Source of the DNA: Henricia sp. BOLD:AAB3569
Taxonomy: Eukaryota > Echinodermata > Asteroidea > Spinulosida > Echinasteridae
Reading direction: 5' to 3'
Assembly: GCA_037783545.1 (NCBI GenBank)
Contig: JBBELK010000006.1
Coordinates: 446,501 to 510,500 of the forward strand
DNA: 64,000 nucleotides
Each line of letters begins with the position of its first letter. Position 1 is the stretch's first letter. The translations under genes and the position numbers were made by a program. Positions 20,481 to 31,293 of this stretch are shown here, one piece after another. The notes below the pieces were generated by a model. That model saw only the letters and a program-made list of their open reading frames with translations. It did no database searches and was not told where the DNA came from.

Positions 20481-22650
20481 GTGTCAAAATACACATCAGT
20501 TACCTTTTGATAGAATGGAATAGTCGCTTTGTAATCCTCTCAGTGCATGTATTTTAGCGCAACTGCTGTTCATGTTGCGAACATGGGTGCGATAAACTTG
20601 TTTTCAAGGCAAATGCCGAGACCAAAACGCGAAAAAAAAGCAGGTGCCGGGGTACATGTATTCATGGTATTTGTCAAAACTGGGGACACGCAACAGCAGA
20701 ACCTATCTGATGACAAAATCTACATGTATATTCTTTTGAAGCGGTTTTGATAACGTGTGGCCCCGGCGAGCTCCCCGGCCCCGCACCCGTGCAAATGACG
20801 AGGCGACCGTCATGACCGTTTGCCAACTAAACCAAATCGACCGCAAACCGACCGTATTTAGTTTTTCTTTGAAAAACTTGGGATTTTTATGTCCAAAAAT
20901 AGTGCCACTATTAATGATGTGTCACTGTACACTCGTAAATTCTGTCAGTTGGTTGGTTCACGATCGAGTTGGGCAAACGGTCGACTTGACCCGAGTCCAT
21001 AGTATTATACAGCATCCATTTCGTAACAAATTTACCTACTTTCCTGATGAAGGGTTCGACGTCACATAAGCCCTCCTGCATTTAAACCTATGAGACAACT
21101 CAAGAATCCTTCTGCCCGACTCCCAAGTCAAGTCAAGCTGCCTTCGAATCTCAAGTCAAGTCGGGCATATTGGTCAAGTTTGCTGGTTAAGTCAAGTAGT
21201 CACGACAATAAATTGTCAAACTAATTTCAAATTGAGTCTAAACACTGAAACTCACATGCTTTTAGCCAAGGTTTCTTTAGTGCTGAAATTCGGTCCCCAA
21301 AATAACGTAAAATTCATAAAAGATTTATTTTATTTTTGGCTGAATCAAATAACAAAATCTGACACAAGTCGAGTCTTTTGAGTTTCAAGTCTCAAGTCAA
21401 GCCATATCATTTGAAGTCTCGAGACCGCCTGCACAAAATAAGGCAAATTTCAGCAATCATGTTCAAGATCAACATTCAATTTTATTTGGGGCTCTTTTAA
21501 ACAGCATGAGCAAATATGCTTGCAACACTGTTGTAATTCATATAGTTGGTTTTATACTGCTGTATTCCTTTTAAAACAAAAAATGCTCTACATTAAACAT
21601 TTTATAATGTATTGGTTAAAATGCCTCCCGAAGAGATTGTAGGTTTAAAAATTTGTCACAATTTGTATATACCCAGCACGATTTGGGGCCTATATGACTT
21701 GACACACTCTCTTTCATTTTGTTAACGCACCAACCACCCCTAAAAACTGAAAGGAATTCAGACACAATGGGGGGACAATGGTAGGGGGGTGGGGGTGTAC
21801 CCTCGTCCCCATATAGTGCTGTATATTAATTTGTAGGCACAAAATGGGTATAAAAAATCGCCCTCATTTTTGCAGCTTGTGAATCTACCTAGTACAAGAA
21901 AAAGGAAATCAAACAAAAATCATGGCAAATTGAACAAAACCTACGAGACTATGCAATTGTACCTGTATTGTTATCTTTGTAAATTCTACTTCAAAAAATG
22001 TTAGATGTACCTCAGTGAAACAGAGTGAAATATATGTTTTTAAATCTGGCTAATTAACCTAGGAGGAAGCCCCAGAGACATAAAGCCTTGGGAAAAAAAA
22101 TATTGGACCACCTATGTCTTGAATTATTCAAAAAAATCCCTCAGCAACCAGGCTTATGTTTATGATATTTGGTCTTAGACAATAGTCATTAGCTCAGGAG
22201 GCTTACAAGGCATCAAATATGTACGACATGCCTTAACAAATTCTTACATACATGTACTTATTTTTGTTGTCAGGTTGTAGGTGGTCCAATAATGTTTTCC
22301 CAAGGCTGTGTGTTGGAGCTAGGATGTTGCAAAGTACTCAAATTGTGCTCTAATCACCGTAGGAAAATATCATGCTGTCCATATCATGCTGAACTCCTCT
22401 TTAAGTTTTGTGCCAGTTCCTTGGTACCCCAGTTCCTTTCAAGCTTGTACTTGTGAATAGTCCCTGAGAATCTGCAACTCATCACAAAGGCATTGCCAAG
22501 GCTTCCTGCAGTGAGTTCAAGCTGAGCTCTCGAAGAAGTCCTGCCTCAGTTGGACTCTGTGCACAATTACAAGTAAAAAGGTTATTGGTATAAATTACCA
22601 TACTTTGCCTTTTCTGACATATACATATGTGTCACAAGAGCTAATTAACA
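20481..22650. other. Region without a recognisable gene
   Basis: Mostly AT-rich DNA with scattered AAGTCAAGTC-type short repeats around 21110-21210 and 21360-21425. Two long-ish frames (20547, 20755) show no known domain. C-rich and G-rich short tracts lie near 21770-21800. Confidence 0.5.
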
Positions 22651-22672
22651 TATAATAATAATAATAATAATG
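22651..22672 (+). repeat. (ATA)n microsatellite
   Basis: About seven ATA units. Confidence 0.9.
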
Positions 22673-23280
22673 AAAATTTATAATGCGCCGGTATCCATCA
22701 AAAAAGATGCTCATGCAGTTTTTGGATGCATGTTTCTGAATTAAGAGCACCTGACCAAAATAAAAATAGAAAATCAAGACAATATACCAAAAATTAAGCT
22801 TATTTAAAAAGCACCCCCCACACACCCCTCCACCGCCCCCAAAAAGTGAATCTACGTAAATCTACCTGCTTGTGCTTACTAATTAGGGTAATATTTCCTC
22901 TTAGGTGAGGGTTTGGTCACATTTTTTTCATGCACCCAGGGTGGGGATCTTGAAAAGGAAAAAGGAAATCAGATTGTCTGTGCAAAACGTGCATGATTTT
23001 GCATCGCACACCCGTACCACTGGGTGAGATTTTGTCACCTAGTTTTTGCCCCAGGAGTGGGATTTTGTCACTTAAAAAGTGACAATCCCCTTCTCTGAGG
23101 TGGGGTAGAGCGGAGAAGTGGTTGGGGAAACCATTCATACATGTGCATAGGGCCTATATCATGACATGTAGGCTATATGTTTTGCCCTTTCCCAACTATG
23201 GAATTACTAACGGTGTACAAGTATACTAAATGTTTTCCCCCAAGATACTATCGGGAAAACTTCATAGCGTACGTGCTCGG
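22673..23280. other. Unassigned; GTGGGATTTTGTCAC motifs
   Basis: GTGAGATTTTGTCACCT and GTGGGATTTTGTCACTT occur close together (about 23020-23075), and a related copy is at about 36352. Otherwise nothing was recognised. Confidence 0.4.
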
Positions 23281-23350
23281 ATCAGGTGGGATTTGAACCC
23301 ACGACATCCAGCTAACAAAGCAGATGCCTGCTTCTAGCTCACTAGCATCT
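23281..23350 (-). pseudogene. tRNA-like relic, minus strand
   Basis: The minus strand has a GTGAGCTAGAAGCAGGC box A-like part and GTGGGTTCAAATCCCAC (perfect T arm, box B). The acceptor ends do not pair well, so it is a tRNA pseudogene or a SINE head. Confidence 0.55.
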
Positions 23351-23684
23351 GAGCATGCTTGCTCAAGTTTGACTTTTTGGCAAGATTTAATACCCGAAAG
23401 AATGGAGAACTCTGTTTCAGTCTTCAGACAATGTCAGACCTCAGGCCTATTACTTATTTTATTAGGACAACAAATAAGAGATTGGCTTAAACAAATATGT
23501 TTCTTGATAAAATCGTTAATTTTTCTCATTCATAAATTTGTTTTTTTCATCAAATCAGCAAGTTACCAAGGTTTGATAAGTAATAATTTTAAAGAAAAAT
23601 TCTTTCTGCTCAACTTCTCCATTCTTACTGCATGTAAGTCTTAGTCATACATATGTGAACATTAACGTACCGTGAAACCGGGTA

Positions 23685-23785
23685 GAGGCTGCCCGTCCCG
23701 CGCCGCAGCCGGCCCCGGCCCACGACCGCCTGGCCCAGGCAGCGCTAGGCTGGCTAGGCCAGCCAGGCATGTGCGGGCACTGTCC
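23685..23785. other. GC-rich patch
   Basis: A sharp local rise in GC (GCCGCAGCCGGCCCCGGCC, then GGCTGGCTAGGCCAGCCAGG, a palindrome) within AT-rich DNA. No coding or RNA gene signal was recognised. Confidence 0.5.
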
Positions 23786-24124
23786 GCGTATGGTAATCTT
23801 TTCTAATTTTAAGTGATTACCTGTTGAAGATTCAATTCACATGTCATGTGCCCCCAGATGCTTTCACCATCTCAACCATATGCGAATGTCAGTAAATTCT
23901 CAACCGATATGTCAGAATTTTGTAGATAATTTAAAACATTTTTTTGTAAACAATCCGACACGACCATGTACCAGCAGACGACACGACTCGCAAAAATACA
24001 TCCTCTACAAGATTTTTAATGAATATGCACAACACAGAGGGATTCCAGCGATTTCAACCAATCAAATCGTTACGTCCAGTTTTGGACTTAATTCCCATAG
24101 ACCGTGTACAACAGGCGTGCAGGA

Positions 24125-24250
24125 TTCCCAAGTCCGAGATACTGAAACGAAATAGACTAGTTCCCTGTCCATACATTTCAAAAATCGGAAACGGAAAACA
24201 AAACAGGATCTCGGACTTGGAACCAAGTCTAGGACGACTCGTACCCGGGA
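24125..24250 (-). repeat. Duplicated module, inverted copy
   Basis: Reverse complement of 20372-20480, followed directly by one GACGACTCGTACCCGGGA unit and then by a T-tract plus ACACCACTGCGAGGGG, which is also next to the minisatellite at 25890-26030. Confidence 0.8.
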
Positions 24251-24654
24251 GCGCATTTTTTTTTTACACCACTGCGAGGGGAATTTGGCAGAAAACGCAC
24301 CATTTCACTGCTGGTGAAGAGACTAAAGTTCCCCGTACGTATACATGTGCTATACAATGCGCTGTACATGTGCATGTATAAATTGTGTACGTACGTACTG
24401 TACATGTATTATAATAAGATAAATTTCATGATTGATTAGAAAGGGAAAAAAAGAAGAACTGCATACATATTAAAAATATCAGCCAAAGGATCAGTGCATG
24501 TTTTTTATGTTGAATGAATGGTGAAATATTTTTGTAAATAAAAAACACCATCGATCGACAACAGTCCCCAAACTTTGTATAAGCCCATGCCTAATGCATT
24601 TCCTTCCTCCATATATTTAAGGTAACTCTGTTTCCAAAAGTTTTTTTCTTCTTA

Positions 24655-25535
24655 ATTCCCTTGAAACACGTTTCGATTGTTTCGATAAATCTTTCGAAAC
24701 GACGTTTCAATCGTTCTTTCGAAACGACGTTTTGATCGTTCTTTTGAAACGTTTTGATCATTCTTTCGAAACGTTTCGATCGTTCTTTCGAAACAATGTT
24801 TCGATCGCTCTTTTGAAACGACATTAACGACGTTTTGATCGTTCTTTCGAAACATTTCGATCGTTAATTCTTTCGAAACGTTTCAATTGTTCTTTCGAAA
24901 CGACGTTTCGATCGTTCTTTCGAAACGACGTTTCGATCGTTCTTTCGAAACGACGTTTCGATCGTTCTTTCGAAACGACGTTTCGATCGTTCTTTCGAAA
25001 CGTTTCGATCGTTAATTCTTTCGAAACGTTTCGATCGTTAATTCTTTCGAAACGTTTTGATCGTTCTTTCGAAACGACGTTTCGATCGCTCTTTCAAAAC
25101 GATGTTAACGACGTTTTGATCGTTCTTTCGAAACGTTTCGATCGTTCTTTCGAAACGACGTTTCGATCGTTCTTTCGAAACGATGTTAACGACGTTTTGA
25201 TCGTTCTTTCGAAACGTTTCGATCGTTCTTTCGAAACGACGTTTCGATCGCTCTTTCGAAACGACGTTAACGACGTTTTGATCGTCTTTCGAAACGTTTC
25301 GATCGTTAATTCTTTCGAAACGTTTCGATCGTTAATTCTTTCGAAACGACGTTTCGATCGTTCTTTCGAAACGCGTTAATTTCGATCGTTCTTTCGAAAC
25401 GATGTTTCGATCGCTCTTTTGAAACACGCGTTTCAGTCGTTCTTTCAAAACACGCGTTTCGGTCGTTGTTTCAAAACACGCGTTTCGGTCGTTCTTTCAA
25501 AACACGCGTTTCGGTCGTTCTTTCAAAACACTTAG
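24655..25535 (+). repeat. 25-bp satellite, TTCTTTCGAAACGACG-type
   Basis: About 35 units of a 25-bp repeat with core TTCTTTCGAAACGACG and TTTCGATCG; each unit is nearly self-complementary. Variants lack the second TTTCG (18-bp), insert TTAA before TTCTTTCG, or change to AAAACACGCGTTTC at the right end (25425-25530). Long frames on both strands are repeat artefacts. Confidence 0.95.
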
Positions 25536-25889
25536 TATAATTTGCCCCTTAATTGAAGCACTTTTTGTTACTTAAAGTCACTTTTCAAACGTTCCCTCCA
25601 AACACTTTTTCAATCACTTCTTCTAAATTAATACTCCAGGAATTCTTATGTTGGGAAAATATAGAAGACTTTCACAGGGAACACATATTGTTCAGCCTAC
25701 GTGTATATGTAGTATCATTAAACTATGTTTTGCATACAAGATCTCGAAGTCAAGATCGGCTACCCCTCATTTTTTTCTGTGGTGAAAAGTCACCGATATC
25801 ATCGTCGGTCGACAGACGTGACACGCGGTTTGCAATCATTGGCTTATTACGCATGCGCGACTTTTTCGTAGTCTTTGTACGTGCACTGT
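25536..25889. other. Unassigned sequence
   Basis: Begins with decayed satellite-like wording (CACTTTTTGTTACTTAAAG) and then unique DNA. No gene was recognised. Confidence 0.4.
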
Positions 25890-25988
25890 AACGAAGGATT
25901 ACCCCTCGCAGTGGTGTAAAAAAAAAATGCGCTACCCGGGACGACCATTTTTTTTTTACACCACTGCGAGGGGTAATCCTTCGTTACA
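25890..25988. repeat. Palindrome with ACACCACTGCGAGGGG arms
   Basis: Arms of about 40 nt (AACGAAGGATTACCCCTCGC on, and its complement ending at 25987) enclose one ACCCGGGACGACC fragment. A third copy of the arm follows at 26000-26022 before the minisatellite. Confidence 0.85.
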
Positions 25989-26027
25989 GTGCCAAATTCC
26001 CCTCGCAGTGGTGTAAAACAAAAATGC

Positions 26028-26257
26028 GTACCCGGGACGACTCGTACCCGGGACGACTCGTACCCGGGACGACTCGTACCCGGGACGACTCGTACCCGGG
26101 ACGACTCGTACCCGGGACGACTCGTACCCGGGACGACTCGTACCCGGGACGACTCGTACCCGGGACGACTCGTACCCGGGACGACTCGTACCCGGGACGA
26201 CTCGTACCCGGGACGACTCGTACCCGGGACGACTCGTACCCGGGACGACTCGTACCC
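26028..26257 (+). repeat. 16-bp minisatellite GTACCCGGGACGACTC, about 14 units
   Basis: Virtually identical 16-bp units. Because 16 is not a multiple of 3, all three frames stay open on both strands and give the same repeating peptide; these are not genes. It has no spacers, so it is not a CRISPR array. Confidence 0.95.
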
Positions 26258-26339
26258 TTTCTATCATGTACGTGCGCGCCACTTTATGAAACCGTTTTTT
26301 TTTTCGCACTTTTTCCCCTACTTGGAATGACACTTTTAC

Positions 26340-26640
26340 CGTGAAGTTTGCAGGACCTTTATCGGGAATTTGCCGGGACGTTTGCCAAGACTTTCAGACT
26401 TACCGGTATGGCGTGAGTTTTGGTGTCACTTTTGCCGGCAATAATTTCACCCAATTTCAGGCACAATTTTTGCCACATCATTTCCTGGCACTTTTGCGCA
26501 ATTTTGGCGGGAAATTTTACGGGATATTTGCCAGGACTTTGAAACTTTCGCCGTGATATCTGTTTCGAATTTACTGACTTTTGCCGCGACGTTTGCTGGA
26601 ACATTTGGGGATGTTTCGCAGGACATTTCAAAAGTTACCA
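26340..26640. repeat. Degenerate short-unit repeat (TTTGCCGGGACTTT-like)
   Basis: Recurring TTTGCCGGGA/TTTGCCAGGACTTT wording at irregular 10-25 bp spacing, much decayed. Confidence 0.5.
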
Positions 26641-26739
26641 AAATTATAACAACAAAAGGGGTACGAGTCTGAAAATTTCATGGAAAATTTTTTGCAGAAT
26701 GTAGCTGAGATCGGGTCAAAAGTCTCCACAAGAGACAAG

Positions 26740-26795
26740 TGGCATTGGGGCGAAGTGGTATGGGGTGAACTGACATGGGGCGAAATGTCCGACAC
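26740..26795 (+). repeat. GGGGCGAAGTGG minisatellite, short
   Basis: Three imperfect units (GGGGCGAAGTGG, GGGGTGAACTGACAT, GGGGCGAAATG). The same motif makes up 31475-31672. Confidence 0.7.
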
Positions 26796-27189
26796 CAGTT
26801 GGCTTCATAGCTCAAATCCCAGTGGAGCTAAGTTACTTTTCACTGCATCCTATTGCAGATTTCCCAAACTCATATTGTCCACATTTGTATAGAATTCATT
26901 CACCCTGGTGGTCTCTGGGTCATAATCCCTAAAAAAAACCAATCAGTTATTTATATGGTACTTAATAAATTGACATGTTCATGTAACTGTAAGGCAACAG
27001 CATTTTTGGCTTTGTGTGGGAATGTCCTTTGTGCAGTGGGCCCAAGCTTTAATTGGTGTGATAACACATGCTGTCCTTGGACAGGGATTAGAGGATGTTT
27101 TCCATGGTTTAGTTACTAGTAAACATAATTTAGCACATAATAAACTGTGGCTATAGGCTGTAGTGATGGCATAATCGCCCCATATCACT

Positions 27190-27495
27190 TGAACAGGCAA
27201 AGGTGGATACCCTGATAACACCACGACGTCGGGCCAACGTTGGGACCATGTGTGCTTCCGCGTTGGCCCAATGTGGGCCAATGACGTTGGGCCAGCGTGA
27301 TTTTGCTCATCAAGGTTACGATGGGCCAACGTCGGCAAGAGACATCGGCCCAACGTTGAAACAATGTTGGGCCAACGTTAGCCTTATATGCATCATTTAA
27401 AGATGACGTCGGGCCAACGTCTGGCCACCCTTAACCCAACAACATGCCAACAATGTGCCCACACTAAACCGACGTAGGAACAACGTGGGGCCAAC
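27190..27495. repeat. Clustered GGGCCAACGT motifs
   Basis: About ten occurrences of TTGGGCCAACGT or its complement at irregular spacing, both orientations. The motif is a near-palindrome (ACGTTGGCCCAACGT). Confidence 0.7.
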
Positions 27496-27544
27496 ATGGT
27501 ACCAACCATTTCCCAACCTTTATACAGGGTAGCTGCCAACATGT

Positions 27545-27617
27545 TGACTGCCCTGCCCTGCCCTGCCCTGCCCCTGCCCCTGCCCTGCCCTGCCCTGCAC
27601 CCCCCCCCCCCCCCCCA
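27545..27617 (+). repeat. (CCTGC)n then poly-C
   Basis: About ten CCTGC/CCCTGC units followed by a run of C. The minus strand is therefore strongly G-rich and quadruplex-prone. Confidence 0.9.
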
Positions 27618-27824
27618 CCCAACCCCCCTTAACATGGCAAACCATAACAACCAGAAATTGAACATCATATCAGAATATTCCGTCTGTTTACATGTATTTT
27701 GAATGTATTCAAAAATGACAAAACACATTGCTATAAACCTTATGTATAACTTATTAAACATTTGTACATTATGTAGAAGGTCATGACGACGGCAGCAGAG
27801 CAGAAACTAGAGCACGTTAAAATT

Positions 27825-27965
27825 ATTGAAAAATATAGTCGAACACTGTTAATACAAGGTCCTTGCGACTTTGAAAATCCTTGTCTTAACAGTAATCTTG
27901 TATTATCAGTCTTGAAAAAAGCATTGCTTTGTATTATCAGTGTTCGACTGTATACTTTGATAACA
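27825..27965. mobile_element. Tc1/mariner-type MITE, copy 1
   Basis: ATAGTCGAACACTGTTAATAC on the left is mirrored by TTATCAGTGTTCGACTGTAT on the right; the interior has CAAGGTCCTTG and ATCTTGTATTATCAGTCTTG. Related copies are at 34155-34310 and 35738-35915. The TA borders suggest a Tc1/mariner origin (inference). Confidence 0.65.
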
Positions 27966-28717
27966 ATTTATTACAAAGAATAATGTTTGGTATGATGCAA
28001 AATCACCGTTGAAATGTTTAGTAACGCAAGTGTTTGGCAACTACTACAGATAACAAAAAGAAGTTTATAATAGTATAAGTTCACAGCACCATTTCAGTTA
28101 TATTGACCGAGTAAAATGTTCATCAAAAATGGACCAAAAAAATGTAAATACATGTACAATGTACTGCAAGTTATGAAAAGGTTAATTCTATGAATTGTGA
28201 GCCTTAAAGTGTGACATTGGTGTTTTTGTTACAACCTGGCCAGGAGTATTAAAGGCCAATTAAATGTATATCATTTGCAGTAACAAAATCATCACAATCA
28301 TTCACAAAGAATGGCAATTTTAGCAAATCGCCGCACTATGGGCACTGCCATTTTGTCTGATTACTGGGCAAAGAATGACATCTTTGTGCATTTTAATTAA
28401 TTCCTATGACAATACAGTCAACAAAGTTGTACGCAAAAAGTCATTCTAGCCCAGGCAGTATTTACACAAATGGCGGCGCCCATACCATGTGGCATCGCTG
28501 CAATTGTCATTTTTTGTGAAATTCGTATTTGATTTTTAGTGGGTAATATTTTTTGTTATATTGCAAGTTGTACTTGTTATGCACAAGGTTCTTTTTTGGT
28601 TATTTAACCTGCACACGGACACCCAGGATTTCGTTGTTCAAACCTATAATAAAAATGTTAGTTTGATGATAAAAACACAAAATTAGGAGGTAAAGTGTCA
28701 TGAATTTACGTTTACTG
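27966..28717. other. Unassigned AT-rich sequence
   Basis: No gene, repeat boundary or structural signal was recognised. Confidence 0.4.
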
Positions 28718-29071
28718 TAGGGATGGGATGCGTTTAACCGGTTAACCGAAAGAAAATTAAAAACCGGTTTTTCCGTAAAGTTTAAACGAAACCCAATTTT
28801 GAAGAATTTACAATAGTTTTCAGGGGGTTGTTTGTAATGACTTCTTGAAATTGGAATAAGTTTATATACGGTCGTAGTAAAATGTTGACTATGCAAATAA
28901 AGTTTCAGCGTTATTTTGGGGGCCTGGGGGATTGTGTGCATTGCAATTTGCAAATGCATCTACATACATGTATAAACAACAGCAACAATCCTTGGTGTCG
29001 ACCGGACGGTTAACCAACACTTGAAAGAATTACAAACTGGTTTTTGAATTAACCGTAAATTCCCATTCCTA
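28718..29071. mobile_element. hAT-like MITE (8-bp TSD)
   Basis: 354 bp. Ends TAGGGATGGGA and TCCCATTCCTA are inverted, with GGTTAACCG and AATTAACCG motifs inside each end. Flanks are GTTTACTG and GTTTAGTG (7 of 8). The 8-bp duplication and TAGGGATGGGA ends suit the hAT superfamily. Confidence 0.8.
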
Positions 29072-29136
29072 GTTTAGTGTATGAGGTCCCAGAGGGTGTC
29101 CGTGCATGGTGATCTTTTCTTATGACATCTTTGAAA

Positions 29137-30005
29137 AGGTAACATAAATGTCGGCATAGTCGTAAGGTTGGTGACATCGTCACCCTATAGATAGTATTCA
29201 AACACGTGCGAATACGCCATTTTGTAAGTCAAATAATTGTGGAAGTGATGTGCGTGCGCGTTGCGTGTGTCTCTGGTGGGCGTAGCGCGGTTTAGTTCAC
29301 CAATGGGAGCCTTCGTACAGAGCGTTACGCGTGCTATGGACACACGCGGCGCGCGCGCGCATTGCTTCCGCAGTGGCGCGGCGTTGTTTGACACACGACA
29401 TGACGTCATGAGAAAGCTATCAATACATGCCTTTACGGTTCCCCCATAATTCACTGAGCGCGGAACATGGCACAGTGCATGATGGGATGCAATTCTAGTA
29501 CACATCGTCTCTGCGCTCACAGCTTTATTGCACAAGTGAATGAGAATTGACAGTACTCGGTCGCTTCAAACTTGTAAAACGTGACAAATTTGTGTTTTTG
29601 ACAAATTTTCACTGGTAATATAGACCTCGGATACAAATTCAACCTACTGTATGTCTGTTTTGGGATTATATTGTCGTGAAAAACTGACACGGGTTGTCAT
29701 AATGTTTATACTCCGATAACGCGATACAATGACAGTGCACAACGCGCCGAGTGTACCGAGAAGATGCCTACGCACTCAACGCGTCTTGCACCGTGCACGG
29801 TCATTGTATTCCCATTCACTTGAGCAATAAAGCCGTGAGGGCCGAGGCGATGTGTACTAGAATTGCATACCATCATGCACTGCGCCATCTACCGTGCGCA
29901 GTGAATTGTGGGGGAACCGTAAAGTCACGTATTGATGAACAATGGCTTATGAATAGGGTGGCGACATCACGCGGACATGGCGACTATGCCAACATTTACT
30001 TACAG
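29137..30005. repeat. Large inverted repeat beside exon 30006
   Basis: The arms at about 29420-29545 and 29813-29940 are complementary with scattered differences. Outer parts at about 29137-29190 and 29955-30005 also pair (GGCATAGTCG with CGACTATGCC). The left arm carries a CG-rich insert (29255-29410, CGCGCGCGC). The right arm ends exactly at the splice acceptor of the exon at 30006. Confidence 0.7.
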
Positions 30006-30082
30006 ATTGAGAATGTGAAATTTAAGAATGGTAAACAGAAAAATATGACAAAATATGGTGTAAAAATCTCATCACCCGAAAG
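30006..30082 (+). CDS. Exon a of a multi-exon gene in the 19-kb TTAA segment
   Basis: 77 nt between acceptor TTTACTTACAG and donor GTAAGT. It encodes IENVKFKNGKQKNMTKYGVK and a Ser/Pro end, finishing in phase 2. Its acceptor lies at the edge of the inverted repeat 29137-30005, so the usual upstream exon, if any, is unknown. It is joined with the next five exons because all phases agree and no stop intervenes. Confidence 0.5.
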
Positions 30083-30226
30083 GTAAGTGTACTACAGACC
30101 TAGCATTTTTATTGGGACCACAAAACTAATCATTTGCAGCATTTACACTATACACCTGGATTCGACTTCAACTGGCCTTCAGAAACCACAAAAGTCACCA
30201 CTAGGTGTAACTGCAGCACATGTGTA

Positions 30227-30369
30227 AAGCGGGCCTCCCACTGTGCGATTTTTGCCAAGAATTAGCTACGATTGGGTACAATTGTGTGTAGAGTCTATAG
30301 GCAGTCTCTGATAATCGTACCAATTCGTAGGAAATTTGTGGCAAAAATTGCACAGTGGGAGGCCCGCTT
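30227..30369. mobile_element. MITE with AAGCGGGCCTCCCACTGTG ends
   Basis: 143 bp with about 30-bp inverted ends (one or two mismatches) and a short spacer, lying in the intron after exon a. No clear target duplication. Confidence 0.8.
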
Positions 30370-30439
30370 AATTGCTGTTAGGTGTTATGGCACTAGTGCC
30401 AGATTGGTCAATTAAATCTGCTACATGGTGGGTACCAGC

Positions 30440-30700
30440 CCAACTCGGCCAAGGACACTTAAATCGCTGAATCTGTATTCGGATAGCGTTTACACTACAA
30501 GCAACCTTTAGGTTGCGAGGTTCAACCCTACTCCAAAGATGACTTAATTGAAAAAGGCGAATCAGACCCGTGTCTGATCCACCTTTTTAATTCACCTTTT
30601 GCGTTTACACTTGGCGCCTACCCGGCTTCAAATCCCCTTTTTGGAAATTGTGGAGTTCGATTTGGCAAAGGCGAATCGAGTGTAAACGGGCCTTTTAAGT
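30440..30700. repeat. Probable decayed inverted-repeat element
   Basis: GCGTTTACACT near 30487 faces AGTGTAAACGGGCC near 30680, and AAAGGCGAATC recurs at 30553 and 30666. It looks like an old MITE. Confidence 0.4.
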
Positions 30701-31149
30701 GCATGTACAGGTACAAGGTACAGTGTTGGAGGCCTTGTAAAATAAATACACATGCATGTAGTATTACAAACCGGTACTTTTGTTACATGTATTTTGTTGT
30801 CTTAGCCAAGGTATAAAGTAATGAAAGTAACGGCAAATAAAATGCAATTTAATCTTGTTGCTGAACTTGCATATTTAGCCCTGGCAAGGAGGAAGTTAAG
30901 CCACATGTCTGAGGCTATTAAATTTGGCTGTTGAAAAATGGAACTGTCATATTGTAAAAATAACATTTAGGGTATTCTGACTGTAATAATATGTCAACTC
31001 ATTCTGTTTTGGTCCAGAATGGTTTGTGACTGGTTTGTGACTGTGGCTCTAACCTCCAAATCGATGTCTTTCTGAAAAACATGGGACAAGGCAAAGTTGG
31101 AATCTTGCATGGTTTAACTTTTTGCTAACATGTTTTACTGTGCATTTAG

Positions 31150-31242
31150 GAGTTCTTCACCAAGCATTCCAGGACCAAGTTCATCTGCAGGACTAAAATT
31201 TGCCACATCCACCCCTGCACATCTATCCGGTGTAGCTCCCAG
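31150..31242 (+). CDS. Exon b of the multi-exon gene
   Basis: 93 nt, acceptor TGTGCATTTAG and donor GTAAGAC, phase 2 in and out. Encodes a Ser/Pro-rich linker (SSSPSIPGPSSSAGLKFATS, then TPAHLSGVAP). Low-complexity linkers of this type usually connect folded domains in nuclear or transposase-like proteins. The following intron contains the MITE at 31294-31819. Confidence 0.5.
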
Positions 31243-31293
31243 GTAAGACTATGAGTTGAAGAAAATCAGATAATGCCTTTTCTCAGTAAACAC

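Noticed and set aside
24591-25379. Lys/Arg/Glu-rich ORFs
   Set aside because: They are translations of the 25-bp satellite.
26028-26257. CRISPR array
   Set aside because: Perfectly regular 16-bp units without spacers in animal-type DNA; this is a minisatellite.
25989-26344. Protein-coding ORFs of 106-125 codons on both strands
   Set aside because: They are translations of the 16-bp repeat; every frame is open because the unit has no stop codon.
29468-29550. THAP-domain start (MAQCMMGCNSSTHR)
   Set aside because: The CxxxC start is suggestive but the frame stops after 22 codons and lies in an inverted repeat.
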